Notes: generated from the letters alone by a model not told the origin. A stretch of DNA of 64,000 bases from Pseudomonas batumici (GCF_000820515.1 NZ_JXDG01000037.1:62001-126000), one strand, 5' to 3'; shown: positions 18,505 through 27,596, counted from the stretch's first letter. Made by a program: numbers and translations.

Positions 18505-19527
18505 ATGTCGCGCACGATCCGTTTTCACAAGTTTGGTCCGGCCGAGGTGCTCAAGTGCGAAGAGCATACGGCCTCGCTGCCCGCGCCGGGCGAAGTGCAG
18601 GTGCGCGTCGAGGCCATTGGCATCAGTTGGCACGACGTGCTCTGGCGTCAGAACCTGGCTTCGTCCCAGGCCCGTCTGCCGGCCGGCATCGGCCATGAAA
18701 TGGCCGGTGTGGTCACCGTGGTGGGCGAGGGTGTCGAGGACCTGGCCGTCGGCGACAAGGTCGCCAGCTTCCCAGCCCAGAGCGCCAACGATTATCCGGT
18801 CTATGGCGAACTGATCGTCCTGCCACGTTCGGCCCTGACCCGTTATCCGGATGTATTGACGCCGGTCCAGGCCAGCGTGCACTACACGCCGCTGTTGGTG
18901 GCCTATTTCGCCTATGTGGACCTGGCACGGCTCAAGCCGGGGCAGTTCGCCCTGGTCACCGATGCCAGCCACTGTGCCGGGCCGTCCTTCGTGCAACTGG
19001 GCAAGGCCCTGGGTGCCAGGGTCATTGCCGCCACCAAGATTCCGGAAGAGCGCGAGTACCTGTTGGGCCTGGGCGCCGAGAAAGTGATTGTCACCGAGGA
19101 GCAGGACCTGCTGATGCAGGTCAACAAGTACACCGACGGGCGCGGCGTCGACATGGTCTTCGACGGCCTCGGCGGTCCGCAGATGTCGATGCTCGGCGAC
19201 GTCCTGGCGCCGCGCGGCAGCCTGGTGCTCTACGGCCTGCAGGGCGGCAACCAGACACCGTTCCCGGCGTGCGCGGCGTTCCAGAAGAACATCCAGTTCT
19301 TCGTGCACTGTATCGGCAACTTCACCGGCAAGCCGGAACTGGGCATCCTCCAGGACCAGGCGGCGCTGCAAAGGGCCTTGCGCGACATCAACCAGTTGAC
19401 GGCCGATCGCGTGTTGCCGCCGCTGGAAATTCGCACCTTTGCCTTCGACGACTTTGTCGAGGCCCATCGATACATGGACGGCTGCCCTTGTCGCGGGCGG
19501 GTGGCGCTGCAAGTCGAGCCCAGCTGA
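18505..19527 (+). CDS. mexS: MexS-type zinc-independent oxidoreductase (quinone oxidoreductase family)
   Basis: 340 residues, medium-chain dehydrogenase/reductase fold. It opens MSRTIRFHKFGPAEVLKCEE, has the GHEMAGVVT segment without catalytic zinc cysteines, and a nucleotide-binding part around VTDASHCAGPSFVQLGKALG. It is the MexS/Qrh protein, which detoxifies an electrophile that otherwise turns on MexT; loss of mexS derepresses mexEF-oprN in P. aeruginosa. The ATG at 18505 is preceded by GAGG; a TTG at 18490 would add five residues. A terminator follows at 19557. Confidence 0.94.
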   Translation: MSRTIRFHKFGPAEVLKCEEHTASLPAPGEVQVRVEAIGISWHDVLWRQNLASSQARLPAGIGHEMAGVVTVVGEGVEDLAVGDKVASFPAQSANDYPVYGELIVLPRSALTRYPDVLTPVQASVHYTPLLVAYFAYVDLARLKPGQFALVTDASHCAGPSFVQLGKALGARVIAATKIPEEREYLLGLGAEKVIVTEEQDLLMQVNKYTDGRGVDMVFDGLGGPQMSMLGDVLAPRGSLVLYGLQGGNQTPFPACAAFQKNIQFFVHCIGNFTGKPELGILQDQAALQRALRDINQLTADRVLPPLEIRTFAFDDFVEAHRYMDGCPCRGRVALQVEPS

Positions 19528-19556
19528 ACCGACTCCGTTGGTCTGAGTCCACACAA

Positions 19557-19587
19557 CCCCGTATCGTCCCGCGATACGGGGTTTTTT
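19557..19587 (+). terminator. Rho-independent terminator after mexS
   Basis: Perfect ten-base-pair stem (CCCCGTATCG with CGATACGGGG), five-base loop and a TTTTTT tract, 30 bases after the mexS stop. Confidence 0.95.
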
Positions 19588-20153
19588 ATTGGTCCCCAGA
19601 AACATGGTTTAACAACTTTTCCGGATTTTTCCGTACGCCGGAACATGTCATCAACTGAACCGGTTTTTCGCCGGATTCTGTATCTGTTAATCGCCGGGCA
19701 AGTGCTGATAATTGAACGGTCACTTACCGCTCAAGGAATGAGTTATGGTTCAGTATCATCCGCTTTATCGGAGTCCTGCTGTTCTTCGAAGTTTCAGCTT
19801 GGGCCCGCCTGGAGCCACTGCGTGGAATATCTTGTTTTCAGGGAAACGGGTGAAGACAGGTTTTTTATGTCGTTAATCGCTTGCGGGTAGTTATTAGTTG
19901 TAGGTCGCCGTAAGAATATTCCTAGGATGTTTTTATTGGCACGCAGACTCCCAACGCTAACTGGCAATCAGTGACGTCGGTCATGCTCGAAAGCTCTTGC
20001 CGTGGGTGTTTCAGACCTGTGCAATACTTCGGGTGTTGCCTGTCCGCATTCAGGGTTATATCGGGTAGGTGATCTTCCGCCTGACCCGGCAACTGCCGGT
20101 AATGACGAGCGCTGTTTGCCCGACACTGAACTCAATCCAGGTGTATAAAGGCT
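19588..20153. other. Gene-poor, lower-GC stretch before the PP-loop gene
   Basis: About 570 bases with no convincing gene. A short open frame at 19645-19890 has no ribosome site and no protein-like composition. One small hairpin is visible at 20021-20039 (GCAATAC, loop TTCGG, GTGTTGC). The stretch probably holds the promoter of the next operon and may be a long 5' leader. Confidence 0.5.
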
Positions 20154-21644
20154 ATGAGCTCCATTCATGAGCAGGCAATGAATTATGTTTACCAGCAGGT
20201 GTTGCAGCGTCTGATGAGTTACTTCACGCGCGCTGAACGTATTGCCCTGCAGTTGTTGATTCAACGCCTGATCGTAGCGGCGGGCGGTATCGAGCGTATT
20301 GGTGAATTCAAAGTCATGGTGGCCCACGGTGGCGGCAAGGACAGCAGTTATACACTGGCGTTCCTGCGGGCGGCGCAACTCAGTATTGCCGGACGTTCAC
20401 CGGCCACGTTCAGCCTGCGCGTCGCCACCTTGCGTCATCCCGGGGTGACCGCCAGGGTCATGCACAATATCCATCGCAGCTACAGTGCCCTGTTCGTCTA
20501 CGACGATCCCCGGGTCGAGCTGTTGATGGTGGACAACAAGCATGTCCGTCCCTTCAATCATCGCCTGCCGATGTCCGAACTCAATCGTGATCTCAACCGC
20601 CGCAACCTGCTCATGAGCGGCCACCTGACGGCGGGCGACGGGCGAGCGACATTCTGCAACGGTTGCTATCTGTCCATGGCCGACTTCTACGAACGCTCCA
20701 GTGCCTGGGACAAAGGCGTCGATGCCCTGGTCAGCGGCGATTCGCCCCGGGAGCAGAAGCAGTACATGACCTGGCTGTTGCGGGCGACCGAGAAGCCGGA
20801 GCGGGCAGGGCGGGCGCTGGAGTTCGACGAGGCGGTGAAAGCCTGCCACGACCTGAGCCAGGATTACTCCCGCGAGTTGTATGGCGAGGCCCTGGTGGAG
20901 CCCGAGGGCCCGGCCATCAGTCGCTCCAGCCGGACCTCGGCGCCCATGTTGGTGAGTGTCTACGACCTGGTCGGCCGTGATCTGGAGGAGCGCTGGCCGC
21001 TGTTGACGGAGTTTCTTGGCTTCCAGTTCGATGACCTGGCCTTTCACTTCAGCGAGTCCGATTGTGCCAATCCCTTGCTGATGGCGCATATGCGCGGTTT
21101 GCAGGCGCAGTACGTCAGGGGCTTGAGCTACGAGGCCGGTATTGGCGAGTACCTGCAATTGGCCGAAACCCTGATGCGTCGCAAGCGTATGCCGGCACGG
21201 CTGGTGGAGCACGCCATGGCCGCCTATGACAGCAGCGAGAAGGTGCTGGATCGACGAGCACTGGCCAGTGCCTACGCGCAAGAGGCCTTTGGCCTGAGCG
21301 AAGCCCAGCTGACCTGTTTGTTGTTCGCCCCCTTTGTCAACCGCGGCAACGGGCTCGAGCCATTCCTGCGCAGTTGCCATCCCGGCATGCTCGTGGCCCT
21401 GCCGGATCTGCACAAGGCACTGGCGGGGCAAGTCGTGCCCGAGCAGATCTGGCAATGGCTGAACGAAGTCAGCGGCCTGACACCGGCGTTGCTGGGCGAT
21501 CTCTACACCAAGGCCCAGGTGGATTTCTCCGGCGTCAATTCGCTGATTGCCCGGGTCCGCGCCAGCGATCCGGACAAGCACCGCATCGACATCGTCAATC
21601 CCGACAACGGTGAGGTGTTCAAAGAAGTCTTGTCGGGACGTTAA
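20154..21644 (+). CDS. PP-loop ATPase-like protein of unknown function
   Basis: 496 residues. An N-terminal helical part is followed by a PP-loop motif VAHGGGKDSS (residues 57-65), close to the SGGxDS signature of ATP pyrophosphatases that adenylate a substrate (PAPS reductase, TtcA, NAD synthetase). A Cys-X2-Cys pair (CNGC, 168-171) and VDALVSGDSPREQKQY (189-204) follow, as in tRNA- or sugar-modifying members. The C-terminal half (from ~240) is helical and unrecognised. The start has AAAGG eight bases upstream. It is followed after six bases by the MocR-like gene, so they form one operon. The substrate is unknown; automatic annotation as PAPS reductase would be unsafe. Confidence 0.8.
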   Translation: MSSIHEQAMNYVYQQVLQRLMSYFTRAERIALQLLIQRLIVAAGGIERIGEFKVMVAHGGGKDSSYTLAFLRAAQLSIAGRSPATFSLRVATLRHPGVTARVMHNIHRSYSALFVYDDPRVELLMVDNKHVRPFNHRLPMSELNRDLNRRNLLMSGHLTAGDGRATFCNGCYLSMADFYERSSAWDKGVDALVSGDSPREQKQYMTWLLRATEKPERAGRALEFDEAVKACHDLSQDYSRELYGEALVEPEGPAISRSSRTSAPMLVSVYDLVGRDLEERWPLLTEFLGFQFDDLAFHFSESDCANPLLMAHMRGLQAQYVRGLSYEAGIGEYLQLAETLMRRKRMPARLVEHAMAAYDSSEKVLDRRALASAYAQEAFGLSEAQLTCLLFAPFVNRGNGLEPFLRSCHPGMLVALPDLHKALAGQVVPEQIWQWLNEVSGLTPALLGDLYTKAQVDFSGVNSLIARVRASDPDKHRIDIVNPDNGEVFKEVLSGR

Positions 21645-21656
21645 AAAGGATTGGTA

Positions 21657-23123
21657 TTGATAGTTTCAGACACTCCCAAACCCGGCGCGGATTCGTCCGC
21701 GCCCCAGGACGCGCCTCAACCGTCACCCGACAAGGGACGCAAACACTCGGACTTTGCCTACCAGGCGGTCTATCGTTATCTGGTCAGCCTGATCAGCGAG
21801 ATCGAGACCGATGCCCGGGTCAAGCTGCCGTCCTTGCGCCAGCTGGCCGAACGCCTGGATGTGTCGATCTCGACCATCCAGTACGCCTATTCCCTGCTGG
21901 AAAAGGAGGGGCGGGTGTACTCGCTCGCCAAGTCGGGCTATTACGCGCTGCCGGTCTCCGGCGTTTCGTTCGTCAGTGGCAGCGCCGATGTGCTGGAGCG
22001 CCTGTATGTGCATTCGCGGCGCCCCGGTACATTGGTGCTGAGCAGTGATGAACCGGCGCTGCTGCTGTCGCTGGACAATCCGCTGCTGTTGCTCGAACGC
22101 GAACTGGTGCGCCAATACCCGCGCCAGCAGGCCCCGCAGTTCCAACCCTTCGGCGAACTGGAGTTGCGTACCGCCCTGGCGGTGCGCTACACCACCTCGG
22201 CCCAGCGCTATTGGCATGCCGACGATGTCTACATCGGTGCGGACCTGCGCAGCGTGCTGGAAACCCTGATGGCCGCGCTGAGCCTCAAGCATGCCACGGT
22301 GCTGGTGGAGTCACCCTGCGACTGGGTGATCCTGCGCCTGCTGCAGGCCGGCGGCGTCAACATCGTCGAACTGCCGCTGCTGGACGACGGTGGCTTTGAC
22401 CTGGTGGCACTGGAGCACTTGCTGCAGACCCAGCCGGTCAAGCTGCTGCTGATGTCTTCGGGGCTCAGCGTGCCCCGTGGCAGCCTGATGCCCCTCGCGC
22501 AGCGCCAGCACCTGGCCCGGTTGCTGGAGCGTTTCGGCATCTGGCTGCTGGAAAACGACAGCCATGGCGAGTGCGCCTTCGAGCCTGGCGGCCCGCGCAT
22601 GCGGGATCTGGTGGACCCGGATCGCCTGGTGGTGTTCGCCAGCTTCGAGCGGATCATGGGGGCCGAGGCGCCTTTCGGCTACCTGCTGTCCCGGCACCTG
22701 GGGGCGGAGTTGCAGCGGCATTTCCTGCTGCGTTCATTCCGCATGTCGCCGACCCGCCAGAAGGCCATCGCCCGGCTCTACAGCAGCGGCCGGATCGATC
22801 AGCACCTGGCGACCTTGCGCCGTTTGTTGCAGGAGCGCATGACGCACATGATCGGGCTGCTGGGCGAGCGTCTTTGCGACAGCCTGGCCTTCGTACCGCC
22901 CCAGGGCGGGGCGACGGTATGGGCACAGGCGAGCCGGCCGGTGGACATGCGCAAGGTGTTCGAGCGATTGCTGGAGCGCAAGATCGTCGTCGCCCCCGGC
23001 GAGTTGTTCAGCCTGCATGGCCTGCATCAACAGCACCTGCGGCTATGCAGCACCTCCCATCGTCACCTGGACCAGGCCCTGGGCGTCCTGGCCGATGCCC
23101 TGCGCCTGGAACAGCTCGACTGA
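21657..23123 (+). CDS. MocR-like protein: GntR winged helix plus degenerate aminotransferase domain
   Basis: 488 residues. A GntR-type winged helix (about 25-95: LPSLRQLAERLDVSISTIQY, LLEKEGRVYSLAKSGYYALP) is joined to a fold-type I aminotransferase domain, the MocR/GabR layout. In true MocR proteins the PLP lysine lies in SFSK; here the matching segment is ASFERIMGAEAPFGY, with Arg near residue 332. The NPTG-like segment is also altered (GLSVPRGS), and the pocket Tyr is missing (LENDSHGE). Asp and the carboxylate-binding Arg (LRLCSTS) remain. It probably cannot hold PLP as an aldimine, and may sense another ligand. TTG at 21657 is preceded by AAGGA; an in-frame TTG lies at 21651. It likely regulates its own operon (inference). 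Confidence 0.82.
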   Translation: MIVSDTPKPGADSSAPQDAPQPSPDKGRKHSDFAYQAVYRYLVSLISEIETDARVKLPSLRQLAERLDVSISTIQYAYSLLEKEGRVYSLAKSGYYALPVSGVSFVSGSADVLERLYVHSRRPGTLVLSSDEPALLLSLDNPLLLLERELVRQYPRQQAPQFQPFGELELRTALAVRYTTSAQRYWHADDVYIGADLRSVLETLMAALSLKHATVLVESPCDWVILRLLQAGGVNIVELPLLDDGGFDLVALEHLLQTQPVKLLLMSSGLSVPRGSLMPLAQRQHLARLLERFGIWLLENDSHGECAFEPGGPRMRDLVDPDRLVVFASFERIMGAEAPFGYLLSRHLGAELQRHFLLRSFRMSPTRQKAIARLYSSGRIDQHLATLRRLLQERMTHMIGLLGERLCDSLAFVPPQGGATVWAQASRPVDMRKVFERLLERKIVVAPGELFSLHGLHQQHLRLCSTSHRHLDQALGVLADALRLEQLD

Positions 23124-23215
23124 GCCGCCCTTGGTCCGTTTGTATTTGCCAGCGGCGGGATGGCCTGTTATCTGTATGCATAACCAGCATTGGATAACCG
23201 TGGTCCTTCCCGCCC

Positions 23216-24865
23216 GTGACAACCCAGCCCCTCGACGATCCGTTCTACTACCTGAACAACTTCCAGCAAGTGCTCGACTGGCTGGCCCAGCGTTATGCCG
23301 ACCTGCTGGACGAGCAGGAGCACGCCTTCATCCGCGATTTTGCCGGTTTGCCCAAGGCCTCCCGGGCCTTGCTGGTGAGGATGGTGATGCGCAAGGGCGA
23401 GCACTTTCGGGCCGGCAAGCTGAGCTATGACGAAATCGGCGAGCCCGGGCAGGCGGTGCAGCCGTTGCTGGCGCTGGGCTGGGTGCGCGATGACGCGCCG
23501 CTGAACCTGGCGCAGCTTTTTGCGCTCCTGCAAAAGGCCGAGCTGGTGCAGGCCTTCAAGGCGGACCTCGTTCAACCCAGGGCCAACAAACCCGAACTCT
23601 ATGCGCAACTGGCCGCGCGCTTCGACGAGACCCGCTCGTTTGCCCAGTGGTGCCCGGCCATTCCCGATCAGCTCTACAGCCTGCAGGTGATGCCCTTGTG
23701 CGACCGTCTGCGGCTGATGTTCTTCGGCAACCTGTATCAGGACTGGTCTGAATTCGTGCTGGCTGACCTGGGTATCTTTACCTATGAAAAGGTCGAGTTC
23801 TGCGCGTCGTCCCGCGGTCTGCGCAACCGCGCCGACCTGGACGGCTACCTGCATCTGCACAGGGCTCGCGAAGCCCTCGATGCCGGAGACGATCCGGGCC
23901 TGATACGCGAACACGTCAACCAGCTGGACACCGACAACCCCTGGCTGGAACGGCGCAGAGACAAACTGCTGTTCCAGCTCGGGCAACAGAGCGAGCGCCT
24001 GCAGGACTGGCCCGGTGCGCTGGCGATCTATAGCGGTTGCGCCTACCCGGCCGCGCGCCTGCGTCAGATCCGCGTGCTTGAACGCCTGGGCGAGTTCCAG
24101 CAGGCCATGGACCTGGCGTTGCAGGCTCAGGACGCACCGCGCAGCGCCGAAGAACAGCAACATCTGTTGCGCATCCTGCCCCGATTGCGGCGTAGGCTCG
24201 GACTGCCGGCCATCGCGCCGACGGCAGCGCTGGAGGTGCCCCGGCTGGACCTGGTGCTGGTCAATGACCCGGCCCTGTCCGTCGAGGAAGGGGTCGCCCG
24301 GCACCTGCACGAGCCGCAGGCCCCGGTGCACTACGTGGAAAACACCCTGGTCAACTCGCTGTTCGGCCTGCTGTGCTGGCCGGCGATCTTCGCGCCGCTG
24401 CCGGGGGCGTTTTTCCACCCATTCCAGAGCGGCCCGGCGGACCTGCACGACGAAGACTTCCACGCCCGGCGCGCGGCACTGTTCGCCGAGTGCCTGGGAC
24501 AACTGGAGGACGGCCGTTACCAGGACAGTATTCGCGCCACCTTTGCCGCCAAATGGGGGCTGCAATCGCCCTTTGTGTTCTGGAATATCCTGACCCCGGA
24601 GTTGCTGGAGCAGGCCCTCGACTGCCTGCCCGCCGAGCATCTGAAGCACTGGTTCGAACGCCTGCTGCTGGACATCCGCGCCAACCGCGCCGGCATGCCC
24701 GACCTGATCCAGTTCCGGCCGGCCGACAAGAGCTACCGGATGATCGAAGTCAAAGGCCCCGGTGACCGCTTGCAGGACAACCAGTTGCGCTGGCTGGAGT
24801 TCTGCCGCCAGCACCAGATGCCGATTGCCGTCTGTTACGTGCAGTGGGTAGCGGAGGACCTTTGA
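23216..24865 (+). CDS. FAN1-type VRR-NUC structure-specific nuclease
   Basis: 549 residues starting at GTG 23216. The C-terminal VRR-NUC nuclease domain shows GMPDLIQFR and EVKGPGDRLQDNQLRWLEF (about 500-540), the PD-(D/E)XK residues of the FAN1 family. The N-terminal part matches the layout of bacterial FAN1 (DDPFYYLNNFQQVLDWLAQR at the start) and a helical repeat region follows. FAN1 cuts 5' flaps and unhooks DNA interstrand crosslinks. The stop overlaps the start of the helicase gene, so the two products are probably made together and cooperate in crosslink repair (inference). Confidence 0.88.
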   Translation: MTTQPLDDPFYYLNNFQQVLDWLAQRYADLLDEQEHAFIRDFAGLPKASRALLVRMVMRKGEHFRAGKLSYDEIGEPGQAVQPLLALGWVRDDAPLNLAQLFALLQKAELVQAFKADLVQPRANKPELYAQLAARFDETRSFAQWCPAIPDQLYSLQVMPLCDRLRLMFFGNLYQDWSEFVLADLGIFTYEKVEFCASSRGLRNRADLDGYLHLHRAREALDAGDDPGLIREHVNQLDTDNPWLERRRDKLLFQLGQQSERLQDWPGALAIYSGCAYPAARLRQIRVLERLGEFQQAMDLALQAQDAPRSAEEQQHLLRILPRLRRRLGLPAIAPTAALEVPRLDLVLVNDPALSVEEGVARHLHEPQAPVHYVENTLVNSLFGLLCWPAIFAPLPGAFFHPFQSGPADLHDEDFHARRAALFAECLGQLEDGRYQDSIRATFAAKWGLQSPFVFWNILTPELLEQALDCLPAEHLKHWFERLLLDIRANRAGMPDLIQFRPADKSYRMIEVKGPGDRLQDNQLRWLEFCRQHQMPIAVCYVQWVAEDL

Positions 24866-27111
24866 CTTACCGCGTCGCCGTGCGCGCCCTGTGTGAATTC
24901 ACCGCCAAGGTCGGCGACCTGGACCTGCGCTTCACGCCATCGCCCAGCGCCCAGGAGGGCATGCTCGGCCATCGCACCGTGGCCTCGCGTCGCGGTGCGG
25001 GTTATCAAGCGGAACTGCCGGTGGAGGGGCATTACCGCCAGCTCAAGGTCCAGGGCAGGGCGGATGGCTATGACCCGGGGCAGAACCTGCTCGAAGAGAT
25101 CAAGACCTACCGTGGCGACCTCGCCACGCAGCCGGCCAATCACCGCCAACTGCACTGGGCCCAGGCGAGGATCTACGCCTGGCTGGTCTGCCAGCAGTTG
25201 CAACTGGGGCAAATGAACCTGGCCCTGGTGTACTTCGATATTGTCAGCGAACAGGAAACCGTGCTCCGGGAAACCTGGAGCGCCACGGATCTCGAGGCGT
25301 TCTTTGCGCAGCAGTGCGAACGTTTCCTGCATTGGGCCGAGCAGGAGGCCGACCATCGCCAGGCCCGCGACCAGGCGGCCCGGGGCCTGGCCTTTCCCCA
25401 TGAAGCCTTTCGCCCGGGGCAACGGGTGCTGGCCGAGACGGTGTACAAGGCCGTGAGCACCGGGCGTTGCCTGATGGCCCAGGCGCCGACCGGGATTGGC
25501 AAGACCCTCGGCACGCTGTTCCCGATGCTCAAGGCCCTGGCCCCGCAGCAACTGGACAAGGTGTTCTTCCTCACCGCCAAGACCCCGGGCCGGCAGTTGG
25601 CGCTGGATGCGGCGCAAGTCCTCTACCAGCGCTCCCCGGAGCTGCCGCTGCGGGTGCTGGAACTGGTCGCCCGGGACAAGGCCTGCGAGCACCCGGACAA
25701 GGCCTGTCACGGCGAATCTTGCCCCTTGGCCCGGGGGTTTTATGATCGATTGCCCGCTGCGAGGCAGGCCGCGGTCGGCGTGCCGTTGCTCAACCAGCAG
25801 GCACTGCGGGCCATCGCCCTGGACCATGGCATCTGCCCCTATTACCTGAGCCAGGAAATGGCCCGTTGGAGCGATTGCGTGGTGGCCGACTACAACTATT
25901 ACTTCGACTTCAGCGCACTGTTGTTCGGGCTGGCCCAGGCCAACCAGTGGCGGGTGGCGACGCTGGTGGACGAAGCCCACAACCTGGTGGAGCGCGGGCG
26001 CCAGATGTATAGCGCCAGCCTGGACCAGCAGGTCATGAACAGTGTCCGGCGCAGCATCCCCGAGGCCTTGAAAAAGTCGTTCCAGCGCCTGAACCGTGAG
26101 TGGAATGCCCTGCACAAGGAGCAGGTCAGCCCTTACCAGGCCTATGCTCAGGTTCCCACCAAGCTGCTGAACGCCATCGGCTTGTGCGTATCGTCGATCG
26201 GCGACTACCTCAATGAGCAGACGCAAGGCGTCGATGGCGAGCTCCAGGGGTTCTACTTCGAGCTTCTGCAGTTTTCCCGGGTGGGGGAATTGTTCGACGA
26301 GCATTATCTGTTCGACATCAGCTTGCGTGAGACCGGCCGGCGCCGCAGTTCGCAGTTGTGCCTGCGCAATGTGGTGCCGGCCGGCTTCCTGCGTCCGCGG
26401 CTGACGGCGGCCCGCAGTAGCGTGCTGTTTTCCGCGACCCTGAGTCCCCGACACTACTACGCCGACCTGCTGGGTCTGCCGGCGGACACCGCGTGGATCG
26501 ATGTCGAGTCGCCGTTCAAGCGCGAGCAACTGGACCTGCGAATTATCAGCCGGATTTCCACCCGTTACGTGCACCGCCAGGCCTCGTTGGCGCCCATCGT
26601 CGCGTTGATGGCCGAACAGTTCGCAGCGCGCCCCGGTAACTACCTGGCGTTCTTCAGCAGCTTCGACTATTTGCAGCAGGTGGCGCAGTTGCTGGCCGAC
26701 ACTCACCCGCACATCCCGCTCTGGCAGCAGTCGCGGCGCATGGAAGAAAGCCAGCGCCAGGCCTTTCTCGAACAGTTCACCGAGCACAGCCAGTGCATTG
26801 GCTTCGCGGTCCTGGGCGGGGCCTTTGGCGAGGGCATCGATTTGCCCGGCCAGCGGCTGATCGGTGCGTTCATTGCGACCCTGGGGTTGCCGCAACTGAA
26901 CCCGGTCAATGAGCAGATCAAGCAACGCATGGCGGCACTGTTCGGCGCGGGGTACGACTACACCTACCTGTATCCGGGGGTGCAGAAAGTCGTGCAGGCG
27001 GCGGGAAGGGTGATCCGTAGCCAGCAGGATCACGGCGTGGTGCTGTTGATCGATGATCGCTTCGCCGAGGCCAGGGTGCGGCAGTTATTGCCGCGTTGGT
27101 GGCAGGCCTGA
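24862..27111 (+). CDS. XPD/DinG-class ATP-dependent DNA helicase with N-terminal PD-(D/E)XK nuclease-like domain
   Basis: 749 residues. The N-terminal ~200 residues carry a Cas4-like nuclease core (GRADGYDP...LLEEIKTYRG). The helicase has Walker A MAQAPTGIGKTLGTLFP, a DEAH box (LVDEAHNLV), iron-sulfur cysteines (CEHPDKACHGESC and later ICPYYL) and motif VI near VVQAAGRVIRSQQD. XPD-type enzymes unwind 5' to 3'. I chose TTG at 24862 because GGAGGA lies just before it and the protein then begins LTYRVAVRALCEFTAKVGDL, a family-like start; GTG at 24844 is the alternative. Coupled to the FAN1 gene by a stop/start overlap. Confidence 0.9.
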   Translation: MTYRVAVRALCEFTAKVGDLDLRFTPSPSAQEGMLGHRTVASRRGAGYQAELPVEGHYRQLKVQGRADGYDPGQNLLEEIKTYRGDLATQPANHRQLHWAQARIYAWLVCQQLQLGQMNLALVYFDIVSEQETVLRETWSATDLEAFFAQQCERFLHWAEQEADHRQARDQAARGLAFPHEAFRPGQRVLAETVYKAVSTGRCLMAQAPTGIGKTLGTLFPMLKALAPQQLDKVFFLTAKTPGRQLALDAAQVLYQRSPELPLRVLELVARDKACEHPDKACHGESCPLARGFYDRLPAARQAAVGVPLLNQQALRAIALDHGICPYYLSQEMARWSDCVVADYNYYFDFSALLFGLAQANQWRVATLVDEAHNLVERGRQMYSASLDQQVMNSVRRSIPEALKKSFQRLNREWNALHKEQVSPYQAYAQVPTKLLNAIGLCVSSIGDYLNEQTQGVDGELQGFYFELLQFSRVGELFDEHYLFDISLRETGRRRSSQLCLRNVVPAGFLRPRLTAARSSVLFSATLSPRHYYADLLGLPADTAWIDVESPFKREQLDLRIISRISTRYVHRQASLAPIVALMAEQFAARPGNYLAFFSSFDYLQQVAQLLADTHPHIPLWQQSRRMEESQRQAFLEQFTEHSQCIGFAVLGGAFGEGIDLPGQRLIGAFIATLGLPQLNPVNEQIKQRMAALFGAGYDYTYLYPGVQKVVQAAGRVIRSQQDHGVVLLIDDRFAEARVRQLLPRWWQA

Positions 27112-27123
27112 TATCTAAGTAAT

Positions 27124-27145
27124 GACTTAATAGGATTAAGTCCTA
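27124..27145. promoter_or_regulatory. Overlapping palindromes upstream of parD, likely ParD operator
   Basis: GACTTAAT-AGG-ATTAAGTC (27124-27142) is a perfect inverted repeat, and TAGGA-TTAAG-TCCTA (27131-27145) overlaps it. It lies 21 bases before the parD start. Ribbon-helix-helix antitoxins repress their own promoters at such repeats, so autoregulation is likely. Confidence 0.65.
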
Positions 27146-27165
27146 TGTTATCCGGGAGAATCGTC

Positions 27166-27444
27166 ATGCGTAGCACTCAACAGTTCAGCATCACTCTGCC
27201 TAACCAGATGGCCGACGTGGTGAAAGCCAAGGTGGCTGCCGGTGAATATGCCACTGAAAGCGAAGTGATTCGTGATGGCCTGCGGGCACTGCTGGCCCGT
27301 GATCGTGCCTTGGAAAGCTGGCTCGTTGGCCAAGTAGCCCCGGCTTACGATGCCTTGAAAGCTGACCCCTCGCGAGCACTGAGCATCGATCAGGTGCGTG
27401 CCCGGCTGTCGGCAGAGCACCAGGATGCCACTGTAAAATCGTAA
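27166..27444 (+). CDS. parD: ParD-type antitoxin (ribbon-helix-helix)
   Basis: 92 residues. The N-terminal ribbon-helix-helix domain (MRSTQQFSITLPNQMADVVK, GEYATESEVIRDGLRALLAR) binds DNA, and the C-terminal tail would wrap the ParE toxin. GGGAGA lies about ten bases before the ATG at 27166; an upstream in-frame start at 27145 would sit inside the operator region. Its TAA overlaps the ATG of parE (TAATG), the usual coupled layout, but the toxin is truncated, so the antitoxin is now an orphan unless a matching toxin exists elsewhere. Confidence 0.93.
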   Translation: MRSTQQFSITLPNQMADVVKAKVAAGEYATESEVIRDGLRALLARDRALESWLVGQVAPAYDALKADPSRALSIDQVRARLSAEHQDATVKS

Positions 27445-27512
27445 TGGCGTACACCGTCGGGTTTGCACCGGAAGCCTTGGAACAGCTGGCTGCGCTCTAT
27501 CGCTACATCTAA
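27444..27512 (+). pseudogene. parE: Truncated parE toxin remnant
   Basis: Only 22 codons are left, reading MAYTVGFAPEALEQLAALYRYI and then TAA. This is the standard N-terminus of ParE/RelE-type toxins, which run to about 100 residues. The sequence after the stop is AT-rich and no other toxin segment can be found in any frame nearby. The break coincides with the start of the lower-GC block, so a deletion or insertion probably removed the rest. Confidence 0.8.
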
Positions 27513-27596
27513 AACAATAACCTACAGCGAAAATATCCTAAATTTCCTTCATCTCGGCGTAATCGCAAGAGAGCCCGCTGCTAGCCTAAGAAAGTC

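Noticed and set aside
19645..19890. 81-codon open frame after mexS
   Set aside because: No ribosome site, Ser/Cys-rich composition and no similarity; treated as non-coding.
20021..20039. Hairpin with TTCGG loop before the PP-loop gene
   Set aside because: Only seven base pairs including a G-T, isolated; may be chance, so mentioned only in the spacer entry.
24835..27033. Long minus-strand open frame opposite the helicase gene
   Set aside because: Antisense shadow; the helicase on the plus strand has all expected motifs.
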